64,000 nt of DNA from Nicoliella lavandulae (GTDB taxonomy: Bacteria > Bacillota > Bacilli > Lactobacillales > Lactobacillaceae), in contig NZ_JAWMWH010000001.1 in NCBI RefSeq assembly GCF_037546185.1, positions 930,001 through 994,000 on the forward strand, in the 5' to 3' direction. The notes beneath the pieces are model-generated. The model saw only the letters and a list, made by a program, of their open reading frames with translations, ran no database searches and was not told where the DNA came from. Made by a program: the position numbers and the translations under genes. Below, one piece after another: positions 1 through 7,486 of the stretch. Each line of letters begins with the position of its first letter. Position 1 is the stretch's first letter.

Positions 1-1094
1 AATTAGCAAAGCAGCTATCCCGGATGTATGGAGCTGGTTTTGGAACTGACGTTTTGAAGTATGGCAATTTACATATTTCACGGTTAGTAATTAGTTTTCC
101 GAATGAACAATACCTACCAACTAAAGAATCAACATTTAAGATGGCATTAGATTTTCTAAAATCAGTAATTTTCAAACCATTAGCGACTGATGGTCAATTT
201 AATGCCACTACGTTTGAATTACAACAACAAAATACAATTAACTACGTTAAAACGATTCCAGATGATAAACAATTTTATTCAGTGAATCAACTCAAACAAC
301 TTTACTACCAAGGTGATTTAAATTACGCTGGTTTGGTGTTTGGAACGGTAGACCAACTAAAAGCTACGACTGCTAAATCAGCTTATGATGCCTACTTAGC
401 GATGGTAGAGCATGCGCAAGTCCAGATTTCGGTCTTAGGCAATGTAGATGAAGCTACGGTAACTGACCAAATTAAGACCCTAGGCTTTCAGCCGCGACCA
501 GAAATGCCGGTAGATGCTAAGGTAAAGCGTACGCCTACTGAAGATGTAACTAAAAAAGCAGAGGTCCAAAAATTGAACCAAAGCAAACTCGATATGGCAT
601 ATTCCTTACCAATCTATTATGATCAACCAATTCACTATGCAGCATTATTATTTAATGCGTTATTTGGTGGGACACCACAATCGAAGTTATTCAGAAACGT
701 ACGCGAGAAACACAGCCTAGCCTATTATGCAGATAGTACCTTTTCTTCTTTAACCGGGCTATTAATGGTTCAAACCGGGATCAATTCTGCTGACTATCAA
801 AAGGTCATTGATATTGTAAATGACCAGCTAGTCGCCATTCAACATGGTGATTTTGATGCTGAAATCGTTGAAAATATTAAAGCAGACCTAATTAATAGTC
901 GACTAGCTAGTTTAGATAGTCAACGACAATTATTGAATCAACAATTAGTAGAAGGCATTTTAAACCGGCATACAACGGTTGATGAATGGTGTGATAATGT
1001 GCGCGCGGTGACGAAGGAAGATATCATATCAGTTTCAAAACAAGTACAATTACAATCGATTTATTTCTTAGATGGGCGGGATGATATTGAATAA
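1..1094 (+). CDS. yfmF: M16-family peptidase-like protein YfmF (5' end outside window)
   Basis: Partial gene. The frame is open from base 3 with no start before the window edge; the first ATG, at 24, is internal because the residues before it (LAKQLSR) continue the family pattern ahead of MYGAGFGT. About 363 codons are visible, compared with roughly 420 for full-length members. It is an M16 (insulinase/pitrilysin) fold protein; YfmF members generally lack the zinc motif and pair with YfmH, but the motif region lies outside the window. The C-terminal M16 domain shows the usual VREKHSLAYYADS segment near base 700. It overlaps yfmH by about 20 bases, so the two are translationally coupled. Families of this pair are annotated as associated with EF-P aminopentanol modification; the exact role is unsettled. 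Confidence 0.88.
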   Translation, partial: LAKQLSRMYGAGFGTDVLKYGNLHISRLVISFPNEQYLPTKESTFKMALDFLKSVIFKPLATDGQFNATTFELQQQNTINYVKTIPDDKQFYSVNQLKQLYYQGDLNYAGLVFGTVDQLKATTAKSAYDAYLAMVEHAQVQISVLGNVDEATVTDQIKTLGFQPRPEMPVDAKVKRTPTEDVTKKAEVQKLNQSKLDMAYSLPIYYDQPIHYAALLFNALFGGTPQSKLFRNVREKHSLAYYADSTFSSLTGLLMVQTGINSADYQKVIDIVNDQLVAIQHGDFDAEIVENIKADLINSRLASLDSQRQLLNQQLVEGILNRHTTVDEWCDNVRAVTKEDIISVSKQVQLQSIYFLDGRDDIE

Positions 1095-2367
1095 AACAGA
1101 ATATCCAGTTTATGGCGATAGTGTTTTTTCACAACGGCTTGAAAATGGTCTGCACGTAATGATCGTACCGAAGTCAGAATATTATAAGACCTATGCAACC
1201 CTTGCGGTTGATTATGGTTCAATCGATAACCAATTTGTGGATCCGAACACAAATAAGGTCGTCACTTTACCAGCTGGAATTGCGCATTTCTTAGAACATA
1301 AGATGTTTGATAAAAATGGCTATGATGCATTTGATTTATTTACTAAGTATGGTAGTAATGCCAATGCATTCACTAGTTTTACTAGTACCAACTATCTCTT
1401 TGCCACAACTAATCATGTTAAGGAAAACTTAGAGATCTTACTTAATTTTGTTCAAGAACCATATTTTACTGATGAAAAGGTCGAAAAAGAAAAGGGCATC
1501 ATTGGTCAAGAAATTCAAATGTATAATGATGATCCAGATTCTAGACTCTTTTTCGAAACGATTGCCAATATGTACCCTCATTTTCCACTAAATAAGGATA
1601 TTGCTGGCTCTGTTGAATCCATTCAAAAGATTACAGCGGCTGATTTAAAGTTGGCATATCAAGTTTTCTACCAACCTTCTAATATGACACTGAAGGTGGT
1701 GGGTAACGTTGATCCTGATGACATTATGCAGATGATAATGGATAATCAAGCTAAAAAACAATTTGCAGCGCCAACTGAAATCAAACGGGTATTTGCTGAC
1801 CAACAGCCGTATGATTTTGAAAAAAATCATCGCGAGACTTTGAATTTATCGCGGCCCAAAGCAGCATTAGGGATCAAGGGAATTACTCCGTTAGCAAATG
1901 GTCATGATGAAGCTAAACAAGAACTGACGTTGTCATTACTGTTAACCTTATTATTCTCCGAAAATTCACAAATTTATGCTGAATTATATGATGAAGGAAT
2001 TATCGATGATTCCTTTAGCTTCGAACTAGATTGTGAACGTGAATTTTACTTTGTGATGTTAGCTGGCGATACTGATCAACCTGAGCGCTTTATTGAGCGC
2101 CTATCAGGAGTCGTTAAAAACGTTGATTCGTTATTAGATGATCTGGCTGCTGATTTTGATTTGATCAAACGCGAAAAAATTGGGCAACGGGTCTCCATGA
2201 TGAATTCACTAGAGGCTATTGCAGCTCGATTAGGCGATGAGATGAATGCTTATACCAATCTATATGATGAAGTATCAATAATTCAATCGATTCAGTTAAC
2301 CGATTTAAAACTAGCAGCTAAACAATTGTTCAATGCTGATGCAATGACTAGTAACATCTTTATTTAA
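1072..2367 (+). CDS. yfmH: M16-family zinc peptidase YfmH
   Basis: M16 metallopeptidase of 431 residues. The inverted zinc motif HxxEH is present as HFLEH at about residues 72-76, so unlike its YfmF partner it keeps the catalytic residues. The N-terminal pattern (ENGLHVMIVPKS, then KTYATLAVDYGS) is typical of YfmH. The start is uncertain: ATG 1072 and ATG 1081 are both inside the end of yfmF and neither has a clear Shine-Dalgarno sequence, as expected for translational coupling. In many bacilli and lactobacilli the next gene is ymfI (an SDR reductase of the EF-P pathway); here the next gene is rodZ. Confidence 0.9.
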   Translation: MGGMILNKTEYPVYGDSVFSQRLENGLHVMIVPKSEYYKTYATLAVDYGSIDNQFVDPNTNKVVTLPAGIAHFLEHKMFDKNGYDAFDLFTKYGSNANAFTSFTSTNYLFATTNHVKENLEILLNFVQEPYFTDEKVEKEKGIIGQEIQMYNDDPDSRLFFETIANMYPHFPLNKDIAGSVESIQKITAADLKLAYQVFYQPSNMTLKVVGNVDPDDIMQMIMDNQAKKQFAAPTEIKRVFADQQPYDFEKNHRETLNLSRPKAALGIKGITPLANGHDEAKQELTLSLLLTLLFSENSQIYAELYDEGIIDDSFSFELDCEREFYFVMLAGDTDQPERFIERLSGVVKNVDSLLDDLAADFDLIKREKIGQRVSMMNSLEAIAARLGDEMNAYTNLYDEVSIIQSIQLTDLKLAAKQLFNADAMTSNIFI

Positions 2368-2393
2368 ATTATGGTGCAATGGTAAAACTATTG

Positions 2394-2422
2394 TTATCTT
2401 AAAACTGTTGTTATGATATACT
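2394..2422 (+). promoter_or_regulatory. possible rodZ promoter
   Basis: A TATACT -10 at 2417-2422 lies 17 bases after a weak -35-like TTATCT at 2394-2399, about 40 bases before the rodZ start. The -35 match is poor, so this is tentative. Confidence 0.35.
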
Positions 2423-2460
2423 TAGTTATGTAAAAATTTATAATAATTGAGGTAATTTTG

Positions 2461-3336
2461 ATGAGTGAAGAAAACAAAGAAACATCTTCAATTGGGCAAA
2501 CCCTTCATGATGCACGAGTTGCTAAGGGATTAACCATTGATGATCTTCAAAATAACACTAAAATTCAAAAACGGTACTTAATTGCAATTGATGAAAATAA
2601 GTTCGATGAGTTACCTGGTGAATTTTATGTTCGTGCTTTTGTTAAACAATATGCGGATGCAGTTGGCCTTGATGGCAATGAACTTTTAAAGCGATTTGAT
2701 GAAAATCTGCCTGATACTAAAAAGCAGGAATACGTTGATAAAGTAAGTGAAGATAAGATTGCAACGCGGACGGCGCAACGTAAAGTTGATGATCGAAACA
2801 TGGCCATTAGAAAGTATGTGCCAGTTGTAATTATTTCAGTCGCAGTGGTCCTAGTGATTTTAGTAATCTGGTTTGCGGCAGCGAAGAGTTCTAAGAATTC
2901 TCAACAAACTAATATTAGTAGTAGTAGCTCTGTGTCTGTATCTGGGTCTTCTAGTAGTGCTGATAGCAGTAGTACCAAGAAGAAGACGACGACTAAGAAG
3001 GCTAAAAAGACTACTGATAACACTACTAAGATTACCTCTGAATCATCAGATACAAATGGTGGAACTTATAAGGTAACGACTAAAAAGACTAGCAGTGATA
3101 TTAAGATTATGACTTCTGCACGGGCTTGGGTCGGTGTAAATGCTAATAATAGTAGTGTTTACCAAGCATCACAAGATGCTAATGGTAGTCATACCGTTAA
3201 GTTACCAAGTAACACCACTTCAGCTACTGTTAACTTAGGAAATGCAACTGCTACTAAGTTATCAATCAATGGTAAAGAAGTAAAACTTACTAGTGATTCA
3301 CAAGTTCAAAACGTTACATTTAACTTTAGTAAATAA
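2461..3336 (+). CDS. rodZ: RodZ-like helix-turn-helix membrane protein
   Basis: A 291-residue bitopic protein of the RodZ/YmfM family. Order: N-terminal cro-like HTH domain (about residues 10-75, IGQTLHDARVAKGLT...), a basic juxtamembrane stretch, one transmembrane helix near residues 118-142 (VPVVIISVAVVLVILVIWF), a Ser/Thr/Lys-rich linker of low complexity (about 145-200), and a C-terminal DUF4115 beta domain (SARAWVGVNANN...). RodZ links MreB to the elongasome and helps set cell shape. Start choice: GAGG at 2449-2452 is 8 bases before ATG 2461; the TTG just ahead at 2458 is less likely. It lies between yfmH and pgsA as in Bacillus ymfM. Confidence 0.9.
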   Translation: MSEENKETSSIGQTLHDARVAKGLTIDDLQNNTKIQKRYLIAIDENKFDELPGEFYVRAFVKQYADAVGLDGNELLKRFDENLPDTKKQEYVDKVSEDKIATRTAQRKVDDRNMAIRKYVPVVIISVAVVLVILVIWFAAAKSSKNSQQTNISSSSSVSVSGSSSSADSSSTKKKTTTKKAKKTTDNTTKITSESSDTNGGTYKVTTKKTSSDIKIMTSARAWVGVNANNSSVYQASQDANGSHTVKLPSNTTSATVNLGNATATKLSINGKEVKLTSDSQVQNVTFNFSK

Positions 3337-3345
3337 GATTAAATT

Positions 3346-3380
3346 AAAAAAGCTGGGTAGTTGCTTACCCGGCTTTTTAT
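3346..3380 (+). terminator. terminator or attenuator between rodZ and pgsA
   Basis: An A-rich arm and CTGGGTA pair with TACCCGG followed by a T-rich tail (3371-3380). The pgsA Shine-Dalgarno (GGAGG, 3383-3387) begins only two bases after the T-rich tail. Confidence 0.75.
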
Positions 3381-3395
3381 TTGGAGGCTATTGAA

Positions 3396-3977
3396 ATGAA
3401 TTTACCAAATAAATTAACTGTCATGCGGATTATCTTAATCCCAATATTTATTTTAGTGTTAGTATTACCGATTCAATGGGGACAAGTTAGTTTCTTAGGC
3501 AGCACCATGCCCATTAATAGTTTGTTAGGGGCCATTATTTTTGCAGCTGCATCAATTACTGATTTCTTAGATGGACAGATTGCTAGACGCCACCATTTAA
3601 TTTCTAACTTCGGTAAGTTTGCTGATCCATTAGCGGATAAAATGCTCGTAATGACGGCATTTATTATTTTAGTATCCATGAACAAGGTCCCGGCATGGGT
3701 GGCATCGATTATTGTTTGTCGGGAATTAGCGGTGACTGGATTAAGATTAATTGTGGTTGAAAATGATGGTCAGGTGATTGCCGCAGCATGGCCGGGTAAG
3801 ATTAAAACAGCTTCTCAAATGTTTTCAATTATCTTCTTATTCTTGAACAACGTCCTATTTAGCATGGTAAAGATTTCAATTGGTGAAATCTTATTATACG
3901 TTTGTCTATTCTTTACGATTTACTCCGGAATTGATTACTTTGTAAAAAATCGGGATATTTTTAAAGGTTCAATGTAA
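3396..3977 (+). CDS. pgsA: CDP-diacylglycerol--glycerol-3-phosphate 3-phosphatidyltransferase
   Basis: Makes phosphatidylglycerol phosphate from CDP-diacylglycerol and glycerol-3-phosphate, the committed step to phosphatidylglycerol and cardiolipin, in the membrane. The 193-residue protein has the complete CDP-alcohol phosphotransferase signature DG-x2-AR-x8-G-x3-D-x3-D (DGQIARR ... GKFADPLAD, about residues 59-81) and several hydrophobic helices. ATG 3396 is chosen because GGAGG at 3383-3387 is 8 bases upstream and the N-terminus MNLPNKLTVMRI is typical; the TTG at 3381 overlaps the Shine-Dalgarno. It sits in the conserved rodZ-pgsA-cinA-recA order. No room exists for a separate promoter after the upstream terminator, so it probably depends on read-through. 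Confidence 0.93.
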   Translation: MNLPNKLTVMRIILIPIFILVLVLPIQWGQVSFLGSTMPINSLLGAIIFAAASITDFLDGQIARRHHLISNFGKFADPLADKMLVMTAFIILVSMNKVPAWVASIIVCRELAVTGLRLIVVENDGQVIAAAWPGKIKTASQMFSIIFLFLNNVLFSMVKISIGEILLYVCLFFTIYSGIDYFVKNRDIFKGSM

Positions 3978-4012
3978 TCTTTACGTATTTAATCAAAGGA
4001 AGGTTGATAACG

Positions 4013-4486
4013 ATGGCAAATGATTTTCAAACGAACGTAGTGCAACGCTTAATTGAGCGTAATTTAACGATTACGGCTGCTGAAAGCTTAACGGCAGGCA
4101 TGTTTCAAAGTACGTTAGGGGATGTTGCAGGAGTATCTGCTATTTTTCCTGGTGGTTTTGTAACGTATGCTAATGATGTTAAACATCAATTGGTGAACGT
4201 TAAGACACAAACAATTGAACAAGCTGGAGTAGTATCTGAAGCCACGGCAATTGAAATGGCTAATGGTGCCAGGAATCAATTAGCAACCGATATTGGCGTT
4301 TCGTTTACGGGAGTGGCAGGACCAGATGCGTTAGAAGATAATCCAGCTGGAACTGTTTGGATCGGAATTTCTTTTGGTAAGCAAGCGCCGTTTGCTAACG
4401 TCTATCACTTTTCGGGTGATCGTGCTTCAATTCGTCATCAATCAGTAGCAGCGGCTTTCGAGCTAATTGATGCACAATTAAATTAA
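4013..4486 (+). CDS. CinA C-terminal-domain amidohydrolase (stand-alone, PncC-like)
   Basis: A 157-residue protein containing only the CinA_C domain, the nicotinamide-nucleotide amidohydrolase unit also found alone in PncC. Family segments are AESLTAG (usually AESCTGG), FPGGFVTYANDVK and GVAGPD...NPAGTVWIGI. Full-length CinA in Bacillus and many lactobacilli is over 400 residues because of an N-terminal COG1058/MoaB-like domain, which is absent here: only 35 bases separate this gene from pgsA. The start is ATG 4013 with AAGGAAGG at 3996-4003. Position before recA fits cinA. Expected role: deamidation of nicotinamide mononucleotide in NAD salvage; a competence role is not supported by sequence. 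Confidence 0.82.
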   Translation: MANDFQTNVVQRLIERNLTITAAESLTAGMFQSTLGDVAGVSAIFPGGFVTYANDVKHQLVNVKTQTIEQAGVVSEATAIEMANGARNQLATDIGVSFTGVAGPDALEDNPAGTVWIGISFGKQAPFANVYHFSGDRASIRHQSVAAAFELIDAQLN

Positions 4487-4492
4487 TAAAAA

Positions 4493-4506
4493 CGAACTTT
4501 TGTTTG
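4493..4506 (+). promoter_or_regulatory. SOS box (LexA operator) of recA
   Basis: CGAACTTTTGTTTG differs by one base from the Gram-positive LexA consensus CGAACNNNNGTTCG. It overlaps the putative -35 of the recA promoter. Confidence 0.75.
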
Positions 4507-4532
4507 CATTTTTGATAATTGATTAGTATAGT
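4504..4532 (+). promoter_or_regulatory. recA promoter
   Basis: TTGCAT at 4504-4509, 17-base spacer, TATAGT at 4527-4532, about 40 bases before the recA start. The -35 shares bases with the SOS box, so LexA would block polymerase. Confidence 0.65.
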
Positions 4533-4572
4533 ATATAAAGATGATTTTTGTAAAAGTAGAGGAGGAAAATGA

Positions 4573-5655
4573 ATGGCTGACGAACGAAAAGCGGCACTAG
4601 ATGGTGCTTTAAAGAGAATCGTTAAGGAATTCGGTAAGGGCTCCATCATGCGGATGGGTGACCGTGGTGATACTAGAATTTCAACGGTTCCATCTGGTTC
4701 ATTAGTGTTAGATAATGCACTAGGTGTTGGTGGTTATCCCCGTGGTCGAATTGTTGAAATTTATGGTCCAGAAAGTTCTGGTAAGACGACGATTGCACTG
4801 CAAGCAGTTGCAGAAGTCCAAAAGCAAGGTGGAACAGCAGCATACATTGATGCTGAAAATGCCTTAGACCCTGAATATGCGACTAACTTAGGGGTTAATA
4901 TTGATGAATTACTACTATCTCAACCTGATACTGGTGAACAAGGATTGCAGATTGCAGATGCCTTAGTTTCTAGTGGAGCGATTGATATTGTGGTTGTTGA
5001 TTCCGTGGCAGCGCTAGTTCCCCGTGCTGAAATTGAAGGGGAAATGGGGGATGCACACGTTGGGCTACAAGCACGTTTAATGTCTCAAGCCTTACGGAAA
5101 CTTTCCGGGACGATTAATAAGACCAAAACGATTGCGCTCTTCATTAACCAAATTCGTGAAAAAGTAGGGGTAATGTTTGGAAATCCTGAAACGACTCCTG
5201 GTGGTCGGGCCCTTAAATTCTACTCCACGATTCGTTTAGAAATTAGACGTGGTGAACAAATTAAGGACGGGACCGATATTATTGGTAGCCGGGCCAAAAT
5301 TAAGGTTGCTAAAAACAAGGTTGCACCTCCATTTAAGCGGTGTGAAGTTGATATTATGTACGGTAAGGGTGTTTCTCAAGTCGGTGAATTAATTGATATG
5401 GCTGCTGATAAGGACATTATCAACAAGGCTGGATCATGGTATTCATACGGTGAAGACCGGATTGGTCAAGGACGTGAAAATGCTAAGCAATACTTAGTTG
5501 ATCACCCCGATATTAAAACAGAAGTTTATAATAAGGTACGGGCTGCTTATAATATGGGCGGCGCTGCAGAAGCTGACGATCAAACTGATGTTAATCAAGA
5601 TGATGCCAAAGCTACGCCTTCATCCACTGATACGAAGGGAAAACCTAATAAATAA
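4573..5655 (+). CDS. recA: recombinase RecA
   Basis: Cytoplasmic DNA strand-exchange ATPase and LexA co-protease; it drives homologous recombination and SOS induction. At 360 residues it is full length. Walker A GPESSGKTT is at about residues 65-73, and the segments VVVDSVAALVPRAEIEGEMGD, FINQIREKVGVMFGNPE and the acidic C-terminal tail are all as expected. GGAGG at 4561-4565 is 7 bases before ATG 4573; the ATG at 4569 opens only a three-codon frame. The gene has its own LexA-regulated promoter and a terminator directly after it, so it is probably a single-gene transcript with some read-through from cinA. Confidence 0.98.
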   Translation: MADERKAALDGALKRIVKEFGKGSIMRMGDRGDTRISTVPSGSLVLDNALGVGGYPRGRIVEIYGPESSGKTTIALQAVAEVQKQGGTAAYIDAENALDPEYATNLGVNIDELLLSQPDTGEQGLQIADALVSSGAIDIVVVDSVAALVPRAEIEGEMGDAHVGLQARLMSQALRKLSGTINKTKTIALFINQIREKVGVMFGNPETTPGGRALKFYSTIRLEIRRGEQIKDGTDIIGSRAKIKVAKNKVAPPFKRCEVDIMYGKGVSQVGELIDMAADKDIINKAGSWYSYGEDRIGQGRENAKQYLVDHPDIKTEVYNKVRAAYNMGGAAEADDQTDVNQDDAKATPSSTDTKGKPNK

Positions 5656-5660
5656 TCATT

Positions 5661-5693
5661 AAGCAAATTAAGGAAACTTAATTTGCTTTTTTT
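5661..5693 (+). terminator. recA terminator
   Basis: Perfect 11-bp stem AAGCAAATTAA/TTAATTTGCTT with a 6-base loop, then a T-run to 5693. Confidence 0.9.
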
Positions 5694-5712
5694 GACTAAA
5701 AATATATGTTAG

Positions 5713-5741
5713 TTGACACTGGGCCTAGTAAAATTTAAAAT
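5713..5741 (+). promoter_or_regulatory. rny promoter
   Basis: Consensus -35 TTGACA (5713-5718), 17-base spacer, TAAAAT (5736-5741). The leader of about 70 bases contains the perfect 14-bp palindrome TGATTAATTAATCA at 5779-5792. Confidence 0.8.
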
Positions 5742-5818
5742 GGATAGGTGTGATAGTAATCAATAACATCTAAAATACTGATTAATTAATCATTGTTTGA
5801 TGATGCGGAGGTGTTAGA

Positions 5819-7387
5819 GTGTCATTTATTTATTTAATCCTCGTCGCAATCATCGCTATTATCGTTGGTTTTTTCGTTGGAAAAGCAGTTCATCAAAATG
5901 CCACTGAAAAGCGGTTAGATGCTGCTCATGAAAATGTTAAAGACATTTTATCTGAAGCAAAGCGTCATGCTGAAACGACCAAAAAAGAGGCCATTCTCGA
6001 AGCGCGTGAAGAAAGTAATGACTATCGATCAAAGATTGAAGAAGAATTGAAGAATCGGCGTTCTGAAATTCAAAAACAAGAAGATCGATTATTACAACGC
6101 GAAGACTCCTTGGATCGAAAAGAATCTTCTTTGGAAAAGCGTGATAGCTGGTTTAGTAAAAAAGAAGCTAAGCTAAATGCGGATGAAAAACAAATTGCCA
6201 AACGCCAACAAGAAGCTGAATCACTCGTTGATGAACGTCAACTTGAGGTCGAAAAGGTTTCATCACTATCACAAGATGAAGCCCGCGACTTAATTATTAA
6301 GGAGACCAAAGATCAATTAGCTGACGAACGAGCAAAGATGATTAAATCTAGTTATGATCAAGCTAATAAAACAGCTAATGAGAATGCTAAGAATTTAATC
6401 GTCCAAGCAATTCAACAAAGTGCTGCTGATACAGTATCGGAAACGACGGTATCAGTTGTTAATTTACCAAATGACGACATGAAAGGTAGAATTATCGGTC
6501 GTGAAGGCCGTAATATTAGAACCTTTGAAACACTGACTGGAATTGACTTAGTAATTGATGATACTCCAGAAGCAGTAATCTTAAGTGGATTCGATCCAAT
6601 TAGAAGAGAAGTGGCTAAGCTAGCTCTTGAAAAACTAATTAAAGATGGTCGAATTCATCCAGCTCGCATCGAAGAGATGGTGGATAAGAGTCGTCGTGAA
6701 TTAGATCAACATATCCAAGAAATTGGTGAAGATGTGATTTTTGATTTAGGAATTCATTCAATGAATCATGAATTGATTAAATTAGTGGGTAAATTAAAGT
6801 ATAAGATGTACTTTGGCCAAAATGCTTTAAGTCGGTCAATTGAAGTAGCTAAGCTCTCTGGAGTGTTAGCTGCTGAATTGGGTGAGGATGTTACATTAGC
6901 AAAACGCGCAGGGTTATTACACGAAATTGGAATCGCGGTTGATCATGAATCTGATGGTTCGCATGTTAAAATTGGTGCTGATCTCGCTAAGAAATACCAC
7001 GAAAGTCCAGTTGTTATTGACTCAATATTAGCTGACCAAAACACTAGTTCAACTAAACCACGGTATGTGATTTCAGAATTAGTTGCGGTTGCTGAAAAGA
7101 TTTCGATTTCTAGACCGGGAGCGAAGAGTAAGTCACTTGAAAGCTTCGTTCACCGACTAGATAGTCTTGAAAAAATTAGTAATAGTTTTAAAGAAGTTAA
7201 ACACAGTTACGCAATTCAAGCGGGACGCGAAATTCGGGTAATTGTTGATCCCGAAAAGCTGTCTGATACGCAAGCAGTTGTGTTAGCTCGCAATATTAAA
7301 CGAAAGATTGAATCTGACATGGAATATCCAGGTCACATTAAAGTCACGATTATTCGTGAAGTTCGATCAGTTGAATATGCTAAATAA
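5819..7387 (+). CDS. rny: RNase Y homologue with degenerate HD active site
   Basis: Membrane-anchored RNase Y family protein of 522 residues, close to the usual 520. Order: N-terminal transmembrane helix (about 3-22), long coiled coil (about 30-200), KH domain (GRIIGREGRNIRTFE, about 223-237), HD domain (about 330-430) and the family C-terminal domain ending REVRSVEYAK. RNase Y starts mRNA decay at the membrane. Here the HD metal ligands known from the family are changed: His of the QNVLxHS helix is Arg339, the HD pair is His368-Glu369 with the following IGK changed to IGI, the SHHGD histidines are Asp406-Gln407, and the Asp of AAADALS is Glu426. The KH domain is intact. Catalysis is therefore doubtful although the fold and RNA binding should remain. 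Start is GTG 5819, with GGAGG 7 bases before it. Confidence 0.93.
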   Translation: MSFIYLILVAIIAIIVGFFVGKAVHQNATEKRLDAAHENVKDILSEAKRHAETTKKEAILEAREESNDYRSKIEEELKNRRSEIQKQEDRLLQREDSLDRKESSLEKRDSWFSKKEAKLNADEKQIAKRQQEAESLVDERQLEVEKVSSLSQDEARDLIIKETKDQLADERAKMIKSSYDQANKTANENAKNLIVQAIQQSAADTVSETTVSVVNLPNDDMKGRIIGREGRNIRTFETLTGIDLVIDDTPEAVILSGFDPIRREVAKLALEKLIKDGRIHPARIEEMVDKSRRELDQHIQEIGEDVIFDLGIHSMNHELIKLVGKLKYKMYFGQNALSRSIEVAKLSGVLAAELGEDVTLAKRAGLLHEIGIAVDHESDGSHVKIGADLAKKYHESPVVIDSILADQNTSSTKPRYVISELVAVAEKISISRPGAKSKSLESFVHRLDSLEKISNSFKEVKHSYAIQAGREIRVIVDPEKLSDTQAVVLARNIKRKIESDMEYPGHIKVTIIREVRSVEYAK

Positions 7388-7413
7388 AAAAGACCAATTC
7401 TTGGTCTTTTTTA
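7386..7413 (+). terminator. rny terminator
   Basis: AAAAGACCAA/TTGGTCTTTT stem with a 3-base loop and T-run, starting at the rny stop codon. Confidence 0.9.
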
Positions 7414-7486
7414 TTTTAAATGCCGCGTGGTAAAATTAAGATAATAAATTAATACGATTTAAAATAGAATCGAGGACAATAATTAA

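Noticed and set aside
2930..3100. Short tandem repeats in rodZ (AGTAGT, AAGAAG)
   Set aside because: Low-complexity codons for the Ser-rich and Lys-rich linker, usual in RodZ; not a separate repeat element.
4569..4580. ATG just before recA
   Set aside because: Opens only three codons (ATG AAT GGC TGA); the ATG at 4573 has the correct spacing.
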